Position numbers and translations under genes: made by a program
From: Gaeumannomyces sp. JS-464
Lineage: Eukaryota; Ascomycota; Sordariomycetes; Magnaporthales; Magnaporthaceae
Length of the DNA stretch: 64,000 nucleotides
Assembly: GCA_002197995.1 (NCBI GenBank)
Contig: NGZR01000001.1
Coordinates: 12,171,501 to 12,235,500 of the forward strand
Direction: 5' to 3'
Shown: positions 11,441 to 24,385 of the stretch, one piece after another
Position numbering within the stretch: position 1 is the stretch's first letter
Layout: each line of letters starts with the position of its first letter
The notes under the pieces: model-generated
Told to the model about the DNA's origin: nothing
What the model saw: only the letters and a program-made list of their open reading frames with translations
Database searches by the model: none

Positions 11441-13365
11441 TCACCTCGCAGGGCCATCATTATACGGGTCAAAGCCGACCTTCCTCTGCGCCTCTACCCG
11501 AGCCTTCAGTTGCTGTTCGCCCGAGAACCCCGTTGTGGCTGTTTCTTCCAGGAAGAACGTGAGGATATGATCGGGGATCGAAAGGTGAGACGCCTGTTGA
11601 AACTCCTGAAGGCTCGTCAGGCGAATAAGAACCTCCAACAGTGAGAGAGACGACGTAATAGCCCCAAACGGCGACGCCCGAGCGATCATCACCACAGAAC
11701 TGGCCGCCTCACCGAGCTCGAAGCGGGACGGCGATGGGGAGCTGGTGGTTATATCGTGCTGCGGCCCAAGTGATACGTCCCGCATCTGAGCCATAAGCCT
11801 CGAATCCACGGATAATCGTTTGTCTTTGCCTCCACGGTTCATTTGAATAGCTTTTGCCTCGTCCTCGCTCGCATCATCCTCAGTGCATGAGCTGCTGTCG
11901 TCGTCTCCGCTGTCGGAAAACACCTCCAGCGCCATCCACTCCGTATCGAGATGCCTGGGAAAGCTCCATCCCGCGGAAGAGCGTTCAGGAGCATGCTTGC
12001 CCTGGCTCCAACTTCGGCTTTCTCGTCGGATTTGAAAGTCTACCTCTTCCTGCGAGATCTGACTGGCTATCTTGTCGTTGTCAGAATCCGAGCTCGTTGC
12101 GCTATGATCCTGCAGCATGCCCTCAACGAGATGGCTAGGTGCGGCAGCACTCGGGTCCCTCTTCAGCAGAAGTGCCGGATTGTTGTCGCTCCCCGAGGCG
12201 GTCCCGATGTTCAGGATGCTGCCGGTGTTGGTATAGAAGATCTTAGACACTTGATGAACAGGAATGGACTCTCTGATGCCAGCCAAGGGCAGATCATCAA
12301 AAGACCCCAGGCTGCAGCCCTCATGGTCATGGACGCGGCCATCATCCAGGTCCTCGATGATCTCCAAGTGGTACGAATATTCATTTGACGACGGCGAGCG
12401 CAATGACCCGGAGATGGCCGGGCGATAGCCACATTCGCGATCAAACTCCCAGCCATAAGGGACCCTGCAGAGTCTTGTCCGAGCCTTGTGAAGGACCTCT
12501 TGCCAAATAGGCTTTTTCTCGCCGTCGCCAAGCCCGTAGGGTTCGCGCTCCGGCGCGCTGGCGTCCTGGGGGCTGGGATTGGAGTCCGACCCCGTGCCGG
12601 TAGCGGTGGACAGTCGTGCAGAGTCGGCACTGTGGCCCACAAACAGTAGGTAAAGCGAGAGCGTGAAGGCCGGGCCAATCTGCACAGGCCTACCCGGGTT
12701 GCTGGCGAACTGAGTGTCGCCGATGCTGATAAAAGTACTGGCTTGCATGAGCCGAGACGGAGAGACACCTGGTGGCAGCGAGGTCGACAGGTTCTCTCCC
12801 GATGCACTGATAGAAAACTGCAGCATGTGGGCGTCACGCTCTATCCTTGCGAGGAGGCGCTTCATTTCCTCCATGACGCCGCGAAGCTGGGCTGACTGCG
12901 AACCCGAGGCGCGAGCCCTGGAAGCAGCGTTTCTGGACTGCCGCAGTTCTTCCTCCGCCCCGGCCGCATCGTCAAGCTGTTTCCCGAGAGCCACGATGCG
13001 TCGGCGTAGAGACTTTGCCAAAGGAACCGCGCTCTCCAGGAAAGCATTACCTCGGCCAGCCTTGAATTCTATCAGGTCTATAGCCGGCGCGATGATCTAG
13101 AACATGGACAGGAAGGAGGATTTCAGACACAGTCCGGGCGAGCAAAAGAATAGTCTCGGTAAACGCAGTAAACGCCCTTTCCTACCTTGATTCTCTCATC
13201 AAGCTCCTGCTGCAGCGCTCTAAGCTCTGCGCGGACTGACTTGTCGTCGACGGTTTTGAGCAGTCGTGAGCACTGCTGGACGGCATATGTCGACGTGAGT
13301 GCGATGCCTGATCGGATGGCCATATTCATGGCCTGTGCCCCGAGTCTTGCAAGAAGGGCGTCCAT
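11441..13365 (-). CDS. yrb30: Yrb30-type RanGTP-binding protein
   Basis: Fungal Yrb30 family protein that binds RanGTP, with a role in nucleocytoplasmic transport inferred from the yeast member. Exons are 13365-13186 and 13096-11441, with intron donor GTAGGA and acceptor TAG. Exon 1 encodes MDALLARLGAQAMNMAIRSG and a helix ending ELDERIK; exon 2 opens IIAPAIDLIEFKAGRGNAFL. Both are strong family signatures. The central region holds FTLSLYLLFVGHS, and the C-terminus holds HLSIPDHILTFFLEETATTG and VGFDPYNDGPAR. The middle (about residues 330-450) is Ser/Asp/Glu-rich and probably disordered. Length is 611 residues with no frame breaks. Family assignment rests on recalled N- and C-terminal motifs; exact function in this organism is inferred. 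Confidence 0.85.
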
Positions 13366-14515
13366 GGTCCTGACACGGGACCGATTTCCATGATGGCCCT
13401 GCGTGGCTCGAGCCAGGCTCCTTGACGTGATGCCCCGTCGGTCGGGGTCGGGCTATCTTCGTGCTTGGAGGAAGCGGTCGTTGTTTGCCCGTGTTGGGCA
13501 GGTGGGTGCGGCACTGAGCCTGGCCTCTCCGCTGGTCGATGTTTCAAATGCACTCGTGCCCGGCCCTAGTTAGAAACCATGGAGCCAAGGCTCAAAAGGC
13601 ATCTGGTAAAGAAGTGGGCACATTCAGACCCGACGAGGCCTTGGCGAATTATGAGGTAGGAAACATCATACTTCCTAGCACTTTTTGTCGTGTGAGGGAA
13701 TGTGCCAGTGATTGCTAGGGATCCCTCAAAGCGGGCTGGACTGCTCTCAATTTTGAAATTGGGCTCAGGCTTTTTCGAACGTCCCTCAGGCACCGAATAG
13801 GGGCCCACAACGAACAGCCCCCAGGTCAAGTACACTGTGTCTCCCACACGCCTTAGCAGACTTATTCACTGCCTCCCACTACCTGTAAAATAACACGGGC
13901 TGCCAGTAGGCAAAAATGTCATTGTCAGTGGGTGGCACACATCCATTCATTTTCACCCGTATTGTCGCTTTTTTTGCTGCCTCGGTGTCAGTGGCGGGGC
14001 CAGGCCATCCCCACCTCTTCCGATGGAGTGACCTTGATTTGCCTCCGACAACCAAAACGCTTCAAGTTTTTTTTTTTTTGTCTTCCACTGTCGTGCTCGC
14101 GGTCAATTGCCTGTGGCTAAATCGACCATTAACGAACCAAGCCAACCATTATGATAACTGCTTGAGCAAAGCATCTCCATTGATAGTCCATAGTGAGTCA
14201 TTCGTCGCCATGCCCGTTCCTGTTCATTTCTGTTCATGTGTTTCTTTCGTACCCAAGGAGGAACGGTAATCTGGGCATCCATAGTGGGGGTGGGGTGGTG
14301 GTGCCTGGAGAGGCTGACAAAAAAGCTATCCGCCATATCCACTCCTGCCTGTGACCTCCAAGTAGCAACTCACAAATCGGCGAGATTACACCCCAACTGT
14401 CGGGATTTACATAACGGGAGTTCGCCGCACTCTCTGGTCCCCTCAGACACTTGACCTGCATCGCGATTCGCTACACCCCCATTCTGCCGCCGACCGCCGA
14501 CATTTTCCCGCCGCA
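13366..14515. other. Divergent promoter region between yrb30 and sup35
   Basis: Both neighbours are transcribed away from this 1.15 kb stretch. It has a T-run near 14066-14080 and a pyrimidine-rich leader just before the sup35 ATG. No conserved open frame. Confidence 0.65.
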
Positions 14516-16871
14516 ATGTCCGACCTGAACTCGTGGGAGGATGACCCCGCTGCGCAGCAGGACGAGAACCTCGCCAGGCAGACGCAGCAGCAGATGAACC
14601 TTGGCCGCGGCCAACCTGCTCAGGGCGGCTTCAGGGCTGGCGCGTCTACTTTCACCCCCGGCGCACAGTCTTTCCAGCCAGGCCAGCCCTACGGCGGGGC
14701 CAACTACGTGCCCCAGTACCAGCAGCAACCATACTACGGTGGCCAGCAATACGGGCAGCAGTACGGTCAACAGCAATACTATGGCAACCAAGGGTATGGA
14801 AGCCAGCCATATGGCAGCCAGCAAGCATACGCACAAGGCCAATATGGCGGCGGCCAAGGCTACGGCGCCGTTTACGGCCAGGGCGGCTACAACAACCAAG
14901 GTTATAGTAGGTTTCGGCTCGTGGTTCGGACTACCAGCCCGCTCGAGCGCTAATATAGTGCCCTTCAGACCAGGACAGTAACTTCCAGAACCAGCAAGGC
15001 CAGCAGCGTCAACAGCAAACGCAGCAGACGAATCCCGCGCCAACAATCGCCAAACGCCCCACCGACGCTGCTCCTGCGGCTGCCCCTTCCGCACCCGCGG
15101 CTGACTTGAACAAGCCCGTGGCCACCAAGGAGGGCGGCCCCAAAGTCCTCAGCATTGGCGGCGACGCACCGAAGCCCAAGGCAAAGGTCTTGTCTATTGG
15201 CGCGCCGGCTGCCGCAAAGGAGGCGCCAAAGAAGGAGGAGCCGAAGGAGGCGTCGAAGAAGGACGCAGGAGCCGAGGCGGGCGCCAAGGCCGCAGCGGCC
15301 AAGGCCATCGAGAAGACCGGGGCGGCCGACAGCAGCGCGAGCGGAAAGACGTCACCAACCCCGTCATCTGGCCGTTCGAGCCCGACCCGCGGGGGGCCGA
15401 AAGCCGCGGCCCGTGATGTCAATGCCGTCGAGAAGGAGCAAGCGGCCGATGTGGACGACGAGACTCTCAAGGAGATTTACGGCAAGGAGCATATGAACAT
15501 AATCTTCATTGGCCACGTCGATGCCGGCAAGTCAACTCTGGGAGGATCGATCCTGTACGTCACGGGCATGGTAGACCAGAGGACCATGGACAAGTACAAG
15601 AGGGAGGCCAGGGAGCTCGGCCGAGAGACGTGGTATCTCTCGTGGGCTCTGGATCTTACCAACGAGGAGCGTTCCAAGGGAAAGACAGTTGAGGTTGGTC
15701 GTGGGTTCTTTGAGACGGAAAAGAGAAGGTACAGCATCCTCGACGCCCCCGGGCACAAGACATATGTTCCAAGCATGATCGGCGGCGCCTCTCAAGCCGA
15801 CGTTGGGATCCTGGTGATCAGTGCGCGCAAGGGCGAGTACGAGACGGGGTTCGAGAAGGGCGGGCAGACCAGAGAACATGCCATGCTGGCCAAGACGCAG
15901 GGTGTCAACAAGCTGGTGGTCGTCATCAACAAGATGGACGACCCGACGGTCGAATGGTCGCATGACCGGTACAAGGAGTGCACCACAAAGCTGGCACAGT
16001 TCTTAAAGGGCACGGGCTACAACCTCAAGACGGACGTTTTCTTCATGCCCATTGCTGCGCAGCAGACGATGGGCATCAAGGACAGGATCCCGAAGGACCT
16101 GGCGCCTTGGTACGATGGACCCTCGCTGCTGGAGTATCTGGACGGAATGCAGATGCTCGAGCGCAAGCTCAACGCTCCGTTCATGATGGCCGTCTCCGGC
16201 AAGTACCGTGACATGGGTACCATGATTGAGGGAAAGATCGAGGCGGGTGTGGTCAAGAAGGGCATGACTCTCATGATGATGCCGAACAAGCAGGCTGTCG
16301 ATGTCTCGGCGCTGTACGGCGAGACGGAGGACGAGATCACCATCGCGCAGTGCGGCGACCAGGTGCGCATGCGCCTGCGGGGCATCGAGGAGGAAGATAT
16401 CCAGCCGGGATTCGTCATCTGCTCGCCCAAGAGGCTTGTGCACACGGTTGCGCAGTTCGAGGCGCAGATCCGTATCCTGGATCTCAAGTCGATCCTAACG
16501 GCGGGCTACAACTGTGTGCTTCATGTGCATGCAGCAATTGAGGAGGTGACCTTCGCGGCGCTTCTCCACAAGCTGCAAAAGGGAACGAACCGGAAGAGCA
16601 AGGTCCCGCCCTCACACGCGAAGAAGGGAGACAGCATCATCGCAAGGATGCAGGTCACTGGCTCGTCGGGCGCGGTTTGTGTTGAGAGATTCGAGGACTA
16701 CCCCAGATGGGACGTTTCACTCTACGAGATCAGGTAAGACCCGGGCTAATACCCCCTATTCCCGGACCCAGTCGACTGCATGTTGCTGACAATTTCTGGG
16801 GGTATCACTAGGGCCAAACCATTGCCATTGGCAAGATCACCAAACTCATCGCAGACGGCCCAAGTGCTTAA
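14516..16871 (+). CDS. sup35: eRF3/Sup35 translation termination factor with prion-like N domain
   Basis: GTPase partner of eRF1 in stop-codon recognition. Exons are 14516-14906, 14969-16733 and 16812-16871. ATG at 14516 gives MSDLNSWEDDPAAQQDENLA. Residues about 50-165 are dominated by Q, N, Y and G (for example QQYGQQYGQQQYYGNQGYG), followed by a charged Lys/Glu/Ala M-like region. The GTPase domain starts near residue 311 with GHVDAGKST, then DAPGHKTYVP and NKMDDPTVEW. The C-terminal barrels are recognisable (GTMIEGKIEAGVVKKGMTLM). One base is missing at the C-run 16701-16704: adding one C before AG restores QMGRFTLRDQ and brings the last exon into frame as GQTIAIGKITKLIADGPSA. Corrected length is 738 residues. 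An essential factor in yeast, so the break is probably not real in the organism. Confidence 0.95.
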
Positions 16872-17620
16872 AGAATCATCGCAGCAGGTCTGGTACTTGG
16901 TTTCTCCGGGCGATAACGAGCAACGGGAATAGAAGATGTGGAATGTGAATTAAAGATTCCCACCTACCTGACCATCGATCGGTCTTCGTGCAAAAGCGTC
17001 TGGGCGGGTTTGGACAAGATATACAGGGATGGGGTGATGTGTATGTCTACTGCGGGAGTCATCTGGAAGGTAGGCGGGTATTGTAGAGTTTGGTCTGGCG
17101 TGAGCAACAAAGAACAATAAAACAAAAAATCATATAATCGAAGCGACCACCAAAGGAAAGTCGTAAAAGGAGAAAACATGGAAGAGAACCGAAGAGGGTG
17201 AAAGAGAGAGGGCGTGGGAGAGAAGGAGGATAAACAGGTAGTGAGGTCGGATGAGAGAAGCGAGAGTCAAGCCGGCAAGCCGGCACACCAGTAGACCTCG
17301 TAACCTCTCGTTCCTTGATTACGCGGCTTTCTCGAAGAAGCGGCAGTTTCTTGGCCAGCGGACGGAAGCATTGAGAGCGAGAGTGACTTGGGGGCAGCGA
17401 GGGCGGCAACGATCTGGCATCTGCCGCGTTCGGCACAAGGTCGCGAGGTTCGGCAAATGCCGGAGCGTAGAAATCGGAACGGAAAAAAAAAGGGGGGGTG
17501 CTTGTGGTTCCGTGGAGGACAGCCGGAGCCGGACGGGCGGGGTCCAGGGTGCTCGGCTCGGTGCGTCGTGTTGGTACCCATTGGCATCCATAATAAGTGA
17601 GGTCGTGGTTGATTGATGTC

Positions 17621-17664
17621 ACATACGCACACGCATACATCCACACACACACTACACACACAAA
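17621..17664. repeat. CA-rich dinucleotide tract
   Basis: Imperfect (CA)n interspersed with ATAC and CTAC units, in the spacer downstream of sup35. Confidence 0.85.
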
Positions 17665-19891
17665 CATTCTCGCAGAGGGGGGGCAAAGTCGGGTGCTGTG
17701 GGGTCTGTGCAGTGTTTTTACTTGGAACCTCCAATGCCAATGTGGGGACCCAAATCCGCCCCGGGGCACTTGCCGGGCGTTGTCATCCATGATACGGAAG
17801 TTGGAGGGATGTTGTAAACATTTTGATTCCTGGCCTCCCATTCATTTTTGGCTGCAAGTATTGAGCACGTATCCGAGCGTTCAGGCATTCCGGAGAGCGG
17901 AAATTCAAGCAGCGAAAATTGCACGTCACATGCGCCCATACCCGATGCTAGCCCGGCAGGATCTCCTCGCAGGGTCTCGTGATGAGGGGCGTGCTTGTTT
18001 GGTTTTTCCTGCTTCCGCCTCGGTCTGCGGTACGGTGTAAGGGAGCGGGCAGCTGGTTGGTGTTGGTTAGGATGGATGCATGATGGTTTCCCGTTTCCTT
18101 CATCTCGCTCGTATCCGTGCCGTTTCATCATTTGTTATTTTAGTTCATTCTTTGCCCTTGCTTCCCTTTTTCCCTTGCCAGTTTTTTCTTTTTTTTTTTT
18201 CTTCGCGTCACATGCACGACGCCATTCTCGCTGCACGGACTGCCAGGATCACATTGGGACAAATTTACGTAACCAGGGTACCGCCGACAAGGGCCACATG
18301 CCGCCGCAAGGATGCCTGGGGAGGACTATTGAGCTCAGCCCCTCTGCCAGGGGCGATGGGAAGCGAAGAGTCTTCTCCCGTTGTGCACCGGGAAATACCG
18401 GAACGACTGGAAACAGAAATATGAAAATCGGGAGGGTGCTTACGCCTGACCGTGTTTGCTTATCTTAGTGGCTATCTGCCTGCCGGGCAGGTACCTAGGC
18501 AGGTACCTATGTGCATGTTGCTTGTATTCCGGGTGGGTTCGTGAGGCACAATGAACACCGGCTGTATATCTGCGGTTGTTTCTCGCCGACCTCCTTCGAG
18601 GCGGGCGTCAAACAAGGCTCATTGGGCTTTGATGTTTGTGGGCGCAACCGCAATCGGTGGCAGCTCCCGGCACGACGGGAGAGAAGCATCCTCTTTGTTC
18701 TAGCCCCAAGGCAGGCTGCTACAGGATGCTGCTGCGGGGGAAAGATGGATCTAGGCTTTCTCTGGAATTTCCCCGTCACGACACCAGCAATTATTATTAG
18801 ACTGACTGGGCTCCTGTCGCACGCGGCCGGGTCAAGGAAGAGGTGGGGCAAGCTGCCGAACACTGCACAGACGGCGATCTGGGCTGCCCCTCCGCCACCG
18901 ACGGCCTGCACGGCACGGGTTGGTACCTGGGAAAGTAAGGTAACTGGAAAGGCACCTGTCATGCACAGTGTCTTGGTCTGCCCAAACCATTCTGGTCGCA
19001 CGGCCGTATGCAGCCCCTTCTCAAAAGTCAAGTTCGGAGAGGACCGGGTGCTGAGCTTTTTGCATGGTTTGCGATTTCGGATTCCAGATTTCAGATTTCA
19101 AATTCCAGTGCACCCATGCTGCGTCTGGCACAAGAATACAACTTCGGCATCAGGCCACCGCCGGCACAGCTGACTCTCTGCCACGCGTTAGTCGGTGAGC
19201 CCCAGGTCTGCCATGTCCTGTCCCTGGAGCGCGGTTGACCGCGACTCGAGAGAGCACGGCAACGGGAACGTCCAAAGGAGAGAGCGGTGGGGGCACGTCC
19301 CATTTGAGAGCGGAGACGTGGGGCTGGCTGGCTGCCCTCTCGGGTCACCGGCCAGAGCCTCTCTCGGCCTGCAGGCACAGACGAAAACGGACTGGCAGCG
19401 GTTGGGACGCCGCTTGCCATTCGTCCAAACCTTTTTCCCCCCTGCCGGCCAGCTGACCACACCCTTTTTTTGCGTCTGTGGCTTTGCTCCGAAAGTACTT
19501 CGTCTACCTCGAGCACGGCGCCCGATGGCATCCGGTTGGGTTCCTCGCTGATTCGTCCTGCATTCTTTCCCGCTCCCGCACATCCCTCCTAGCGAGTAAC
19601 CCGACCCCCTGTGTCGCGTGCCCTCGTTTGTTTTCACGAGGCTCTCGGGAAGGTGTAACAGCCCCCCTCAGAGCAGAGGACAGCAGCAGACACAGCACCT
19701 CGTTACGTGGTCAATGCCTTCTCAGTGGCCCCAATTCCCATCGTGGGCTTGGCGGCTGTCATATCTGCAGCTTCACACGTAACAGCGGATGTGCTTTTGC
19801 CAACCCAGCTAAGTAATATCGTGGACGCCATGTGCCTCAAGGCTGGGTACGAGCGAGGTGCGTGTCCCTCCACATAAGAAAAGCTTGGAGA

Positions 19892-19932
19892 GGCGGCGGC
19901 GGTGGCGGCGGCGGCGGTGGCGGCGGCGGCTG
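19892..19932. repeat. GGC/GGT trinucleotide tract
   Basis: About 13 GGC or GGT units in a row, roughly 1.1 kb upstream of the pck1 start. It is outside any supported coding region and could be in the long pck1 promoter. Confidence 0.85.
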
Positions 19933-20700
19933 GCCCGGAGGCAGCCCAGAGTGGACCCAGCCCTTGGCTCGGCCATGGCCGGGTGAATGAGGGCCGGCAG
20001 CCATCAATCTACCTGTGCACGCGAAGTATGGAGGAGGTGGTGGTGGCGATCTTTCTCGATTCACCAACCGGAGCCGGCATCATCCGGCGAACCGCAGTTA
20101 TCACCACCCACCTCGAAGTGTGCGCGTGGGCTCGCTCCGATGGCGATAACTCACTCACACACACGTCGGGACGGGCTTGCGGGGACAGACGTGTCCCAGA
20201 CGAGACGGGTGGACGGATCCGGGGGGACGGAGGGCGTCGACACGTTCGTAAGTACCTAGAGGTACCCAATGCAGGTCAATCAATGCAGAGATACCACAGT
20301 CACCCTGCCAGGCCCCAGCCAGGCTCCAGACCCGAGGGCTGCAGGGGTGCGACTGCTCGCTGCTCCGGTTTGAATTCGTGCCCCAGAGCCCAGTCGAGGG
20401 CCAGCGACAAAGGCTGGCCAGTGAGAGGGGCGCGAATGACGACAGGGGCCCCACCCTCGCCAGCCAGAGGCCGTCACTTATAGCTTATATCCTCGGGTCT
20501 GGTCCCTGCCACGAGCCCGTCCGTGGAGCCATCACGTCGCTGCTAGCTCTCGCCGGCACCCCTTGTGGACCTAGGACGCAGCCCAGAGGACAAGACTCCG
20601 GTTTTCCTCCACTCTTTCCCACACCCCTTGTGCCGTAATACGCACCCAGGCCAAGCCCTCCCCCAGCTTCTCCCGACACTGTCCGCCCGCGACTGAAGTT

Positions 20701-20706
20701 TATAAA
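20701..20706 (+). promoter_or_regulatory. TATA-like box upstream of pck1
   Basis: TATAAA lies about 360 bases before the chosen pck1 ATG, a workable distance for a fungal leader. Based on sequence match only. Confidence 0.3.
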
Positions 20707-21062
20707 CATGAAGGATCCCGTCCAGAGAACTGCTTCTCCCTATCTCGATCCATCCGTCAAAGGCCCACGAGCCCAGATTCTCTCCGCCGGAACCCACGCT
20801 GCCTTCCACCAACAGCGCATCCCCAGCTACCTTGCCGCCGCAACCAGTACGTCTGCTCCTCGCCGACCCTGTCGTCTTTGTTCCTCATCGCCGCGGCGTC
20901 TTCGCCCTCCCTCTTTGACCTCTCCTTGGCCTCGGCCACCTCAATACTGTCCCTATCTACCCAGTCCTCCCCCCTCCACGCCATCCCTTCTTGTTCACCG
21001 GCCCTCAATGCCTCCCAGGCCCCCGCCATTGTGCCCAGGGACTCCGACTAACGTATGTCCGC

Positions 21063-23795
21063 ATGGTAGTGATCCCCAACAACGTCAACAAGACCTCACT
21101 TCACCCCAGTGGTGTTCAGTAAGTAGTTGCCCGTGCTCCCCGACACACGCAGAGGTTGCTATGATCCGGCGTCCAGCCAGACCAGCGGAGAACGGCGCTA
21201 ACGGATTCGCGCTGCCAACCACAGGGCGCACCAAGTCGAGCACACTGAGCTTGGTATGGTTCTACCTGTCCCTCCCGAGCTCTCCAGATGGACTGGCTGG
21301 CGAGCGTTGGTGGGAGACGCAGCTCACGCTGTGCGACCCAAGACTGACTCGGGATCTTTGGAACAGAGGAGGAGCTCCACGAGAAGGCACACATCGACTA
21401 CGACAGGGTCGCCATTGTAAGTCGACCCGTGAAACTCTATTGGCGTGTCAGCGAAGAGCGGCCCAAACTAACACGCGAAACCTAGATCCCCAACCCGTCC
21501 GTTCCGGCACTGTACGAGGATGCACTGGTAAGAACGCCGCGCATTTTCCAAGGAGCGCCACCATGACACGGCGGGCTGCCAGCACGCGGCTAGAACGCAT
21601 GCTGACCGCCCGTGCCATCACCACATGAAAAGGTCTACGAGCCTGGTTCCGCTATCTCATCGACGGGCGCCTTGACGGCCTACTCGGGCGCCAAGACCGG
21701 CCGTTCTCCGCTGGACAAGAGGATTGTCAAGGAGCCCTCATCAGAAAACGAGATCTGGTACGTGCAAAGATTTTGTCTCCGTTTAGCTACGCAGATGAAG
21801 ACACGACGCGGCTTGTGCTGACAATTCATGGTTTGTTTCTCTAGGTGGGGCCCTGTCAACAAGCCCATGAGCCCTGATGTAAGACTTTCCCTCCTGGATC
21901 CCCATACTCTTCACTTTGATTGTCTTGCCCCCAAAATTTGATCCTACCCGTCCGCCCGGAGGTGTCTGCCGCAATCCCCTCTCCGTCTGCCCGGACGGGA
22001 GTAGCATGGCGCATGCTGTCCCCATTCTCCGTCATCCTGTCGTCCGTCTCATCTGCATACCTTCCAAGGTCACATTTTGCGTTTGCATGTCGCTGCAATG
22101 CGTCATTGGCCGGCCAAAACCCATTGCCGTCTGGCGGAGCAACACACGAGACCACGCGAATCATGTGCCGCTGCTTTGATTTTTTCACTTCTTCTTTGGT
22201 CGCAAATTCCCCGCCCATTGCTGCGGTTTCCCCTTTGGCGGTTGATCCGTTGATCGCGCGCCCCACTTGCCCAGACCCTGGTCACTGTCGTCATAAGGCG
22301 GCTGGCCACTGACTGGCTCCACTGCTTGTCCCCTGCCGCCTCCGCTCGTTCCCAGGAGCCGGGCGCCGAGCAAGCCACCCCCGCAGAATCACGTGTGCCC
22401 TGCGTGATGATTGTTTGAGAGGGCCGACGCTGACACGTGACACTACCTGCAGGTCTGGAAAATCAACCGCGAACGTGCCATCGACTATCTCAACACCAGG
22501 AGCCGCATCTACGTCGTGGACGGATATGCCGGTTGGGACGAGAGGTACAGGATCCGGGTGCGCGTGGTGTGCGCGCGCGCGTACCATGCGCTCTTCATGC
22601 GCAACATGCTCATCAGGCCGCCGCGCGAGGAGCTCGAGCACTTCCAGCCCGACTACACCATCTACAACGCCGGCACCTTCCCCGCCAACAGGTACACCGA
22701 GGGCATGACCTCGGGTACCTCGGTCGCCATCAACTTTGCCGAGAAGGAGATGGTCATCCTCGGCACCGAGTACGCCGGCGAGATGAAGAAGGGCGTCTTC
22801 ACCGTGCTCTTCTACGAGATGCCCATCAAGCACAACGTCCTGACCCTGCACTCGTCTGCCAATGAGGGCAAGAACGGCGACGTCACCCTCTTCTTCGGCC
22901 TGTCGGGCACCGGCAAGACCACCCTGTCGGCCGACCCCAACAGGGCGCTGATTGGCGACGACGAGCACTGCTGGAGCGACCGCGGTGTTTTCAACATTGA
23001 GGGTGGCTGCTACGCCAAGTGCATCGGCCTCTCGGCGGAGAAGGAGCCCGATATCTTCGGCGCCATCAGGTTCGGCTCGGTCCTCGAGAACGTCGTCTTC
23101 GACCAGGAGACCAGGACGGTCGACTATGACGACTCGACGCTGACCGAGAACACGCGCTGCGCCTACCCGATCGAGTACATCTCCAACGCCAAGATCCCGT
23201 GCCTGTCGCTCAACCACCCCAGCAACATCATCCTGCTCACGTGCGACGCGCGCGGCGTGCTGCCACCCATCTCCAAGCTGAACCGGGCCCAGACCATGTT
23301 CACTTCATCTCGGGTTACACGTCCAAGATGGCGGGCACCGAGGACGGCGTGACGGAGCCGCAGGCGACCTTCTCGTCGTGCTTCGCCCAGCCCTTCCTGG
23401 CCCTGCACCCCATGAGGTACGCCAAGATGCTGGCCGACAAGATCGAGCACCACAAGGCCAACGCCTGGCTGCTCAACACGGGCTGGGTCGGCGCCGGCGC
23501 CGCCCAGGGCGGCAAGCGCTGCCCGCTCAAGTACACGCGCGCCATCCTCGACGCCATCCACTCGGGCGAGCTCGCAAAGGCAGAGTACGAGACGTACGAG
23601 GTCTTCAACCTCGACGTCCCCAAGAGCTGCCCCGGCGTGCCCTCGGAGCTGCTCAACCCCAAGGCCGCCTGGACCGCGGGCGCTGAGAGCTTCACCAAGG
23701 AGGTCACCAAGCTCGGCGGCCTGTTTATCGAGAATTTCAAAAAGTACGAGTCTGAGGCTACCGAGGATGTCGTCAAGGCCGGTCCGGTCGTTTGA
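21063..23795 (+). CDS. pck1: Phosphoenolpyruvate carboxykinase (ATP type), seven exons
   Basis: Converts oxaloacetate plus ATP to PEP plus CO2, the committed step of gluconeogenesis, in the cytosol. Exons are 21063-21118, 21225-21253, 21367-21416, 21486-21527, 21633-21757, 21845-21878 and 22453-23795. Translation starts [20 protein letters not shown] and joins across introns as [19 protein letters not shown], then [14 protein letters not shown]. Exon 7 contains the ATP-binding loop [27 protein letters not shown] and [14 protein letters not shown]. The frame breaks after MF near 23299-23301: adding one C restores [17 protein letters not shown]. Corrected length is 559 residues, normal for fungal ATP-PEPCK. 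Exons 2 (29 nt) and 6 (34 nt) are very short. The start was chosen because it reproduces the family N-terminus NKTxLHPxGV. Confidence 0.95.
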
Positions 23796-24385
23796 GGGCG
23801 CCCCGATTCCTGTCTTCCTGTTCCCGGTCTGCCGTGAGGGCCTTTGCCCCCCGCGTAGCTATGATGTTACTTTCGCATCTACCTATATGTTCTTTTTTTT
23901 TTTTTTTTTTTGGTTAAGATCTCTTTCTTCTCAGCCTTGTTCCTTTAGTGAGTGTCCCCCAAAAAGAGCCGTCAACTCATGGGACGGACGGAATCATGCA
24001 TGTTTTCTTTTTTCTCAAATCAGCCTTGTATTTGATGACGTGGATGGGATCTTTACCCCCCACCCGAGGGAACAATTGCTGCCCCCAGGCTGTCGCTTGG
24101 CAACGGATGGCAAGTTTACGACCATATAGCTCTAGGGTCTGTTGACAATGATGGACCAAGATATTACCGTTGAATTTTTTGGGAAGAAAAAAAAAAAAGG
24201 TCGAGTTTGATAATGTGAGATTAAATCTAGTAAAATGAGATGAAGCTCGAGCCTAAGTGAGCTATGCAGCACGGGTGGCATGGAGGCGTTCTATAGGCAT
24301 AAGTTCTACGGGCAGGCGGTTTGCGAGTTTTGTTTCACCATGTCAACTCTTCTCGTCCCTCTTCTCCACGAGATTCTAAAGCCAA
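23796..24385. other. Convergent 3' spacer, pck1 and methyltransferase-like gene
   Basis: Both neighbours end here. It holds a T19 run at 23893-23911 and an A-run near 24187. No gene seen. Confidence 0.65.

Larger units (their letters stand above)
16872..21062. other. 4.2 kb spacer between sup35 and pck1
   Basis: No conserved protein found in any frame. It holds sup35 3' sequence, a CA-rich tract (17621-17664), a CTAGGTACCT motif cluster (18488-18509), a GGC/GGT tract (19892-19932) and the pck1 promoter. A non-coding transcript cannot be excluded. Confidence 0.55.

Noticed and set aside
17059..17841. 260-codon minus-strand open frame downstream of sup35
   Set aside because: Low-complexity composition, no motif, no plausible intron structure.
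17621..19932. CRISPR-like or satellite array
   Set aside because: Only simple CA and GGC tracts; no repeat-spacer periodicity.
20332..20496. CCTCGG fatty-acid-response (FarA/FarB-like) boxes in the pck1 promoter
   Set aside because: Two six-base matches (20332 reverse, 20491 forward) are close to the number expected by chance over this length.
20708..21628. 306-codon plus-strand open frame upstream of and overlapping pck1
   Set aside because: No domain, different frame from pck1, and it reads through pck1 introns and exons alike; a chance frame in GC-rich DNA.
23290..23310. Programmed -1 ribosomal frameshifting as an explanation for the breaks (for example in pck1)
   Set aside because: No slippery heptamer or following structure is evident at most sites, and a dozen shifts in one gene (atg13) would make expression negligible.
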